Under the pieces are notes generated by a model, which did not search any database, was not told the origin of the DNA, and saw nothing but the letters and a program-made list of their open reading frames with translations. Made by a program: the position numbers and the translations under genes. A stretch of DNA of 64,000 bases, taken from contig JAVYIG010002535.1 of assembly GCA_035222895.1 (NCBI GenBank), positions 177,676 through 241,675 on the forward strand, read 5' to 3'. Numbering within the stretch: the first letter of the stretch is position 1; each line of letters starts with the position of its first letter. This document shows, piece after piece, positions 60,401-64,000 of this stretch. The DNA is from Strongylocentrotus droebachiensis (lineage: Eukaryota > Echinodermata > Echinoidea > Camarodonta > Strongylocentrotidae).

Positions 60401-62952
60401 TTGCGTGTATTCTCTATGTGACATGACTTTTTCTCAAAACTGGATTCGACACTCCTGTCTTCGTGAGCAAAAATCTCCGTTGTTTTAACTTCGTTTTCGC
60501 TAAGCTTCGAATATGTTGTAGCTGAGACGATAAGCTATCACCAATGTGCCTTTTATTTTTCGATCAGATGCCGGGATTATGCTCATATTTCACTTGCAAA
60601 GTAGGATTTGAGAATTCCATTTCCCGTTTACGTGTACTCGCTATGGGAAATGTTTTGGTATATTGGTAACGCACTTGACTTCCAACGTCGAGATCCCCTG
60701 GTTCGAGTCCGGGTGTCTCCAACAATTTTTTTCTTCACTTTGTTTCCTTTTGACCTTCACTGTACCATCTCCTTTGATTATTTAAACACGTAGAATCGCA
60801 AATAATGTCATAAACAACCCTTTTTAACTTCATTATTACCCTATTTTCACTTCATCCATTACTTTTGGGGTGTAATCCCTATGGGAGATGACTTTTTCTC
60901 AAATCTGGAGTCTACATTCCTGTGTTTTGAGCAATATCTTCGATATTTCTGCTTGGATTTTGTTGATTTTTGAGTATGTTGTAGCTGAAACTATATGCTA
61001 TCTAAATCAACCCTCATTTTTTCAATAAGATGTCATAATCGCGCTCATGATCATGATCATTATCATCATGATCATCATTATCATAATGATGATAATCATT
61101 TATCAATTACATTTGCATTTCTTTGGAGAAGATAAAATCGTCAAAAGGTGTTCTTCATGATGTAAATTAGAGTCAAATGTGTAACTGGTTACTGCACAGG
61201 GTCAGTGGTCATATATCGTCACAATCTATCTTCCCTAGATCCATGATGATCAAGGAGACACAATTTAATCTTGACATATGGATGGATCATAATGAGAGAA
61301 GAATTTGATAAAATAATATATCGTGTAATGCATTATTCGTTATGTAAACCATTATCATACGTATCACCTAAATCGTCTAAGTGACGAATTAAAGTCTAGT
61401 TATTATTAATATTATCATGTCAAGTACCAGGAGTGTCAAGTGTGGCAGATAAAAGCATTATACGAGAACCGAATATTATTATTGTTATTATTAATATCAT
61501 TATTATCATTATCATGTGTTTATCACCAGGTCCTTTCAAACGAAAATAGTAAACAAAAGTTTACCTTAAAGTACACATGCTTGTTGATAGGGCTACCCTG
61601 GTCCATGATGACGTCCATGTTCCGATGGTCAACCATGAAAACTCCTCCTGGTTTGAGCATGGATTTGAAGTTCTCGAAGCACCGACGATAGAGGTCAAAA
61701 TTTTGTGAAGGATCAAGTAAACAAATCAGTGAGTTTCCTATGCAAAGAACTGCATCGAATTCGCCGTATCCTGGAGGTCCTTGCTAAGAGTTAGCCAGTT
61801 GGCGTTCTTGATTTCTAGCAAACAAACATTCAATCAAATTAACGTTTTAAAATTAAAGGGAAAGTCCACCCCAGGATTTTTTTTAGCTGACGATATAGAA
61901 CTAATAATACCATGAAGAATGATACAAGTCTCATTCAAATCCATGATCACATAACGAAGATATATCGACTTTTTTATCGAAAATCAGATTCAAATTTCGG
62001 GACCCCCCCCCCCAAAAAAAGTAAAAAATGCGAATGGGTGACCTAAAAAAGGTGACCATACCCCCCCCCCCCCCCCCCCGGAACGAAATGTGGAACGGTA
62101 ACATTTTCAAATTTCGGGACCAAAAAAAAAATTAAAAAATGTGCTCACTTTCAAGGAAAATCCAAACACAAAATCTAATAAAGTTTCCTTGAAAGCATTT
62201 AGAAAAAATCAAATGTTGAAAGATGGAACAAAATTCGACAAACAGAAAGTTAGGAATTTTCAACAGTTGTTTGTGAAATGGTGTAATATTGAAGCCCTAA
62301 CGAATTGTGCTTCAAAATGATCATGAGGTGCCTCAAAAAAGTATAAAAAAAAATCTCTGAGTGACCGGTTTTACCATACTCCTTTTCCCAATATAATAAT
62401 CATAATCCATTATAACTCCCTCCCTGACTACCCAACCCTAATTAAAACCCACTACCATCCGTAATTACTCACTCATTTTCACACGTACACATCCACACTC
62501 ACACATACACGCACATAAATACACTACTCGCTCAGTGGATGTCTGCTAACATTCTCAACTGAAGAAATATACTAAATAAGTATAGTTAACCAGGCTGCAA
62601 AATAGAGTTACACTCTAACAAGCTTTCACATACACTCACACGCAAGAACACCCACACTCACCATAACCCTCACACAGAACGTGATATATATACACACACA
62701 CGCACGCACGCTCCCACACACAAACACATATTGCACATTCCATATACAAGTCATGTACATTGTCACACTTAATACATGTATGGAAATAAGAAGTGATCAA
62801 AACATTGAATATATAACTCACCCCAGTTTTGAACAGCTTCATTTGGACTTTGATGAGATATTTTGGCCTGTCTGGCTTGTTTGAGCATAGCCTCGGCACT
62901 ATCTGAACTGCTAACTTCATAACCATGCTTTAGAAGAAAGAGAGAGTCCCCT
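48206..62952 (-). CDS. GNMT: Glycine N-methyltransferase-like gene, minus copy (5' exon outside window)
   Basis: Four exons on the minus strand match exons 2-5 of the plus copy in order, phase and nearly in length. Landmarks: GDSLFLLKHGYEV and SSSDSAEAML (SAM fold), NANWLTL, FDAVLCIGNS (with the Asn equivalent to Asn138 kept), GGVFMVDHRN (substrate Arg), and a C-terminus with ALYGDFKSA and AYFQHV. The predicted role is SAM-dependent N-methylation of glycine or a related small amine. The motif I exon (VLDVACGSG equivalent) was not found up to 64000. Exon 3 contains a 1-nt deletion. The intron between exons 4 and 3 is filled by Helitron-like units. Confidence 0.85.
48531..48888. mobile_element. 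MITE in GNMT minus-copy intron
   Basis: GGGTACGTTTATGCTCAA at the left recurs inverted at the right. 358 bp, flanked by TGA and TTA, an imperfect TNA-type duplication. No coding capacity. Confidence 0.75.
49031..49995. repeat. ~965-bp inverted-repeat element with ~80-bp arms
   Basis: GTTTACACCTAGAA and AAAAAATCATCTATGAACAG through ATACATCTTATGAAAG at the left recur inverted at 49920-49995. Related sequence (GTTTACACTCAGAAAATTG ... CTATGAACG) is also found near 63079-63127, upstream of exon 2 of the same gene. Confidence 0.65.
49996..51187. other. Intron sequence, no gene seen
   Basis: AT-rich, with no repeat structure or coding signal that I could support. ORFs are short and without domains. 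Confidence 0.4.
51188..51363 (-). CDS. GNMT: GNMT-like minus copy, exon 4
   Basis: Acceptor GTCAATTCAG and donor GAAAA/GTAAGT on the minus strand. Encodes DFVNITFDMLVDGS and an Asn/Gly/Thr-rich loop ending CNIEK, phase 0 in and phase 2 out. The loop is 16 codons longer than in the plus copy. Confidence 0.85.
51380..51414 (+). repeat. (GA)n microsatellite
   Basis: AGAGAGAGAG run of about 35 bp just upstream (minus sense) of exon 4. Confidence 0.9.
51977..52143 (+). repeat. Two hairpin modules at the start of the Helitron-like array
   Basis: Two TAGGTGATACGT...ACGTATCACCT modules, each followed by TTTTCGTCAAGATT-type sequence and ATT-rich spacers. Confidence 0.8.
52144..53317 (+). repeat. Truncated Helitron-like unit (U0)
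   Basis: Starts CTTCCTCGAATTTGTTCGC and follows the other units, with more divergence, through the CGCG-rich and TGACGTCA regions. It stops before the tRNA-like segment and is capped by hairpin modules instead of the CTAG end. Confidence 0.75.
53318..53534 (+). repeat. Three hairpin modules between U0 and U1
   Basis: Three copies of TAGGTGATACGT...ACGTATCACCT with TTCGTCAAGAT and ATT spacers. They mirror the left-hand modules at 2386-2615. Confidence 0.8.
53535..55496 (+). repeat. Helitron-like unit U1
   Basis: 1,962 bp from CTTCCTCG to the CTAG at 55493-55496, preceded by the AATTCGTC/GACGAATT hairpin. Carries the tRNA-like segment at 54721-54796. Near-identical to the inverted unit at 2385-425. 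Confidence 0.8.
54721..54796 (+). other. tRNA-like segment in U1
   Basis: GGAGATG pairs with TGTCTCC; the T arm CCTGG-TTCGAGT-CCGGG is intact and contains a perfect B box. The anticodon stem is CTTGA/TCGAG with an enlarged loop, so a working tRNA is unlikely. Confidence 0.5.
55497..57474 (+). repeat. Helitron-like unit U2
   Basis: Period about 1,977 bp, ending CTAG at 57471-57474. Between the previous CTAG and CTTCCTCG lies a short variable ATT tract. Confidence 0.8.
56700..56775 (+). other. tRNA-like segment in U2
   Basis: Same architecture as in U1. GGAGATG/TGTCTCC acceptor stem and GGTTCGAGTCC B box are kept; TTCTAAC replaces TTCCAAC in the anticodon loop region. Confidence 0.5.
57475..59444 (+). 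repeat. Helitron-like unit U3
   Basis: Ends CTAG at 59441-59444. Its tRNA-like segment (58677-58731) is truncated after CGAGATCCC and lacks the B box. The TGATCATGATCA microsatellite is expanded (59056-59140). Confidence 0.8.
59445..61399 (+). repeat. Helitron-like unit U4, end of array
   Basis: Ends CTAG at 61396-61399, followed by T and then unrelated intron sequence about 165 bp before the minus-copy exon 3. This defines the external 3' boundary of the array. Confidence 0.8.
60646..60721 (+). other. tRNA-like segment in U4
   Basis: Has the best anticodon arm of the set: CTTGAC, a 7-nt loop TTCCAAC, GTCGAG, which would place CCA at the anticodon. The B box is intact. The acceptor stem is weakened by GGAAATG at the 5' side. 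Confidence 0.45.
61565..61814 (-). CDS. GNMT: GNMT-like minus copy, exon 3, with 1-nt deletion
   Basis: Acceptor TTTGCTAG and donor TTTAAG/GTAAAC on the minus strand. Encodes EIKNANWLTLSKDL, then after a frame break near 61771 FDAVLCIGNS, FDLYRRCFENFKSMLKPGG, VDHRNMDVIMD and NKHVYFK. Length 250 nt versus 251 in the plus copy, which matches the missing base. Confidence 0.85.
61980..62560. other. Intron sequence with poly-C tracts
   Basis: C runs at about 62004-62014 and 62060-62079, flanked by similar short segments (AATTTCGGGAC twice). No coding signal. Confidence 0.5.
62822..62952 (-). CDS. GNMT: GNMT-like minus copy, exon 2
   Basis: Acceptor CTCAATAACAG and donor TGGG/GTGAGT on the minus strand. 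Encodes GDSLFLLKHGYEVSSSDSAE through NEAVQNW, phase 2 in and phase 1 out. 131 nt. Confidence 0.9.
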
Positions 62953-63201
62953 CTGTTATTGAGACAAAGTAATACAAAAGACAAAAACTTAGTGATGACA
63001 ATAATAAATAATAAAAATAGTGATAATGCGAATCATAATAATGATGATAATAATGATAATCCGTGTGAATAAACAACAAGTTTACACTCAGAAAATTGTC
63101 ATTTATTTTGAAAGTAAGCTATGAACGAAAAGTTATCAGACATGGGGAAACCAAGTTTTGGGGGATAAAAAGGGAAATTAATGGGATTAAACTATATAAA
63201 G

Positions 63202-63591
63202 CAATTCTCGCTACCCCAAATAGCGATTCTGCCGAGATCCGGGGAAAATCCTGAAATCCGCATTGCATTATGGGATAGCTTTTCGACATTACAGCTTCCT
63301 GTGCAGGCGTTCGTGATCACAACCCTCTCTTTCACGGTAGAGTTTAACGGCCTTTTGTGCTAAAGTCACTAATTCTGCCCGAAGCTTTCCATTGCATATT
63401 ATAATCTGTACCAATTACACTGATTGGCATCGATTTTAGCGTGCGTGAAAACTCTGCACAGCGAACACAGGCGCTAGCGCCAGCGGGATGGGACTCTATA
63501 CCGGAAGTTGTAGTGACGACCCGAGAGAGTGAAAATTACCTCGTCTCGCGAATTTCGAGATTTTCGTACCTATTTAGGGTAGCGAGAATTG
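63202..63591. mobile_element. MITE upstream of GNMT minus-copy exon 2
   Basis: CAATTCTCGCTACCC at the left and GGGTAGCGAGAATTG at the right form 15-bp terminal inverted repeats of a 390-bp element. ATAAA occurs near both flanks as a possible target duplication. Confidence 0.65.
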
Positions 63592-64000
63592 ATAAATAGT
63601 GAGGACATGACGTCACAACCTGATAACCAAATTGTCAATTTGTGTAGCGAGTGATTTTCATTGTTTCATAGTTTTACATTCTTTTTCAAAAATTCATAAG
63701 TTTCTTATTTGTTATCCGATTTTGCTCAAGCTTTTTTGATTGGTTTGTCTGATTTTTCTGCTTTTAATTGACATTAGGCCCAAGTTATTTTTGGAGTGGA
63801 CTTGTACTTTAAGGTTTCCTTGAAATATAATTCCCAAAATACCTTTTCTCGTCAAAAAAGCATCTTTTGGAGGCGACCCCTTCAATTGGGGTGTTCGCTT
63901 ATCGCTACAAATTAAACAAAAACACATCTGAAATATTGGGTATTACGATAAAATCTTTGAAGTATTTGAAGTTTTTAAGTTTTATTTATTCCACATTTTA
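63592..64000. other. No gene seen
   Basis: The upstream GNMT-like exon with VLDVACGSG was searched for on the minus strand and not found. AT-rich sequence only. Confidence 0.4.

Larger units (their letters stand above)
61853..63812. repeat. Inverted TTAAAG...AAGTCCAC termini around exon 2
   Basis: TTAAAGGGAAAGTCCACCCC at the left and GGAGTGGACTTGTACTTTAA at the right are inverted relative to each other, with about four mismatches. They may be two solo copies of a common short repeat, or the ends of a ~1.96-kb element surrounding minus-copy exon 2. Confidence 0.35.

Overview
The window looks like nuclear DNA of an aquatic invertebrate. It has spliced genes with GT-AG introns, AT-rich introns, many microsatellites and long G/C homopolymers, and a dense load of eukaryotic transposons (BEL/Pao, PIF/Harbinger, non-LTR, foldback, Helitron-like). 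The repeat style and gene content suggest a marine deuterostome, perhaps an echinoderm, but no species-diagnostic gene is present. There are no bacterial operons, rRNA genes or CRISPR arrays.

Host genes. The clear host content is a convergent pair of glycine N-methyltransferase (GNMT)-like genes. The plus-strand copy has exons at 30115-30263, 35398-35513, about 38769-39019, 39740-39867 and 41270-41432. The minus-strand copy has exons at 62952-62822, 61814-61565, 51363-51188 and 48368-48206, and its 5' exon lies beyond the right edge. Splice phases match exon for exon, so they arose by inverted duplication. Each copy carries one apparent lesion in its third exon: a lost AG acceptor in the plus copy and a 1-nt deletion in the minus copy. 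A small Ser-rich then Lys/Arg-rich gene of unknown function may lie at 18735-20840.

Layout. 1-2615: minus-oriented copies of a ~1.97-kb Helitron-like repeat. 2616-9698: small inverted-repeat elements, a decayed ORF fragment and a LINE tail. 9699-17250: BEL/Pao LTR retrotransposon on the minus strand, with LTRs nearly identical but ORFs broken. 17455-23290: two arrays of a T-rich unit flanking the small gene, which holds an 831-bp palindrome with a 9-bp target duplication. 23334-24423: LINE endonuclease remnant. 25171-28897: foldback element with ~1.4-kb arms built from ~350-bp subrepeats rich in AGGTCA half-sites. 29092-29965: CAACTGG/CCAGTTG-rich repeat. 30115-41432: plus GNMT-like gene, with a PIF/Harbinger element in intron 1 and a TAA-flanked MITE in intron 2. 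42070-48205: intergenic, low complexity and TE fragments. 48206-62952: minus GNMT-like gene, whose intron between exons 4 and 3 holds ~9.4 kb of Helitron-like tandem units, several with a tRNA-like segment. 62953-64000: MITE-rich upstream sequence.

Most of the window is repeat. The best candidates for something unusual are the foldback element with nuclear-receptor-like sites, the tandem Helitron-like array, and the convergent, possibly decaying GNMT pair. All reading was by eye; identities and boundaries are approximate.
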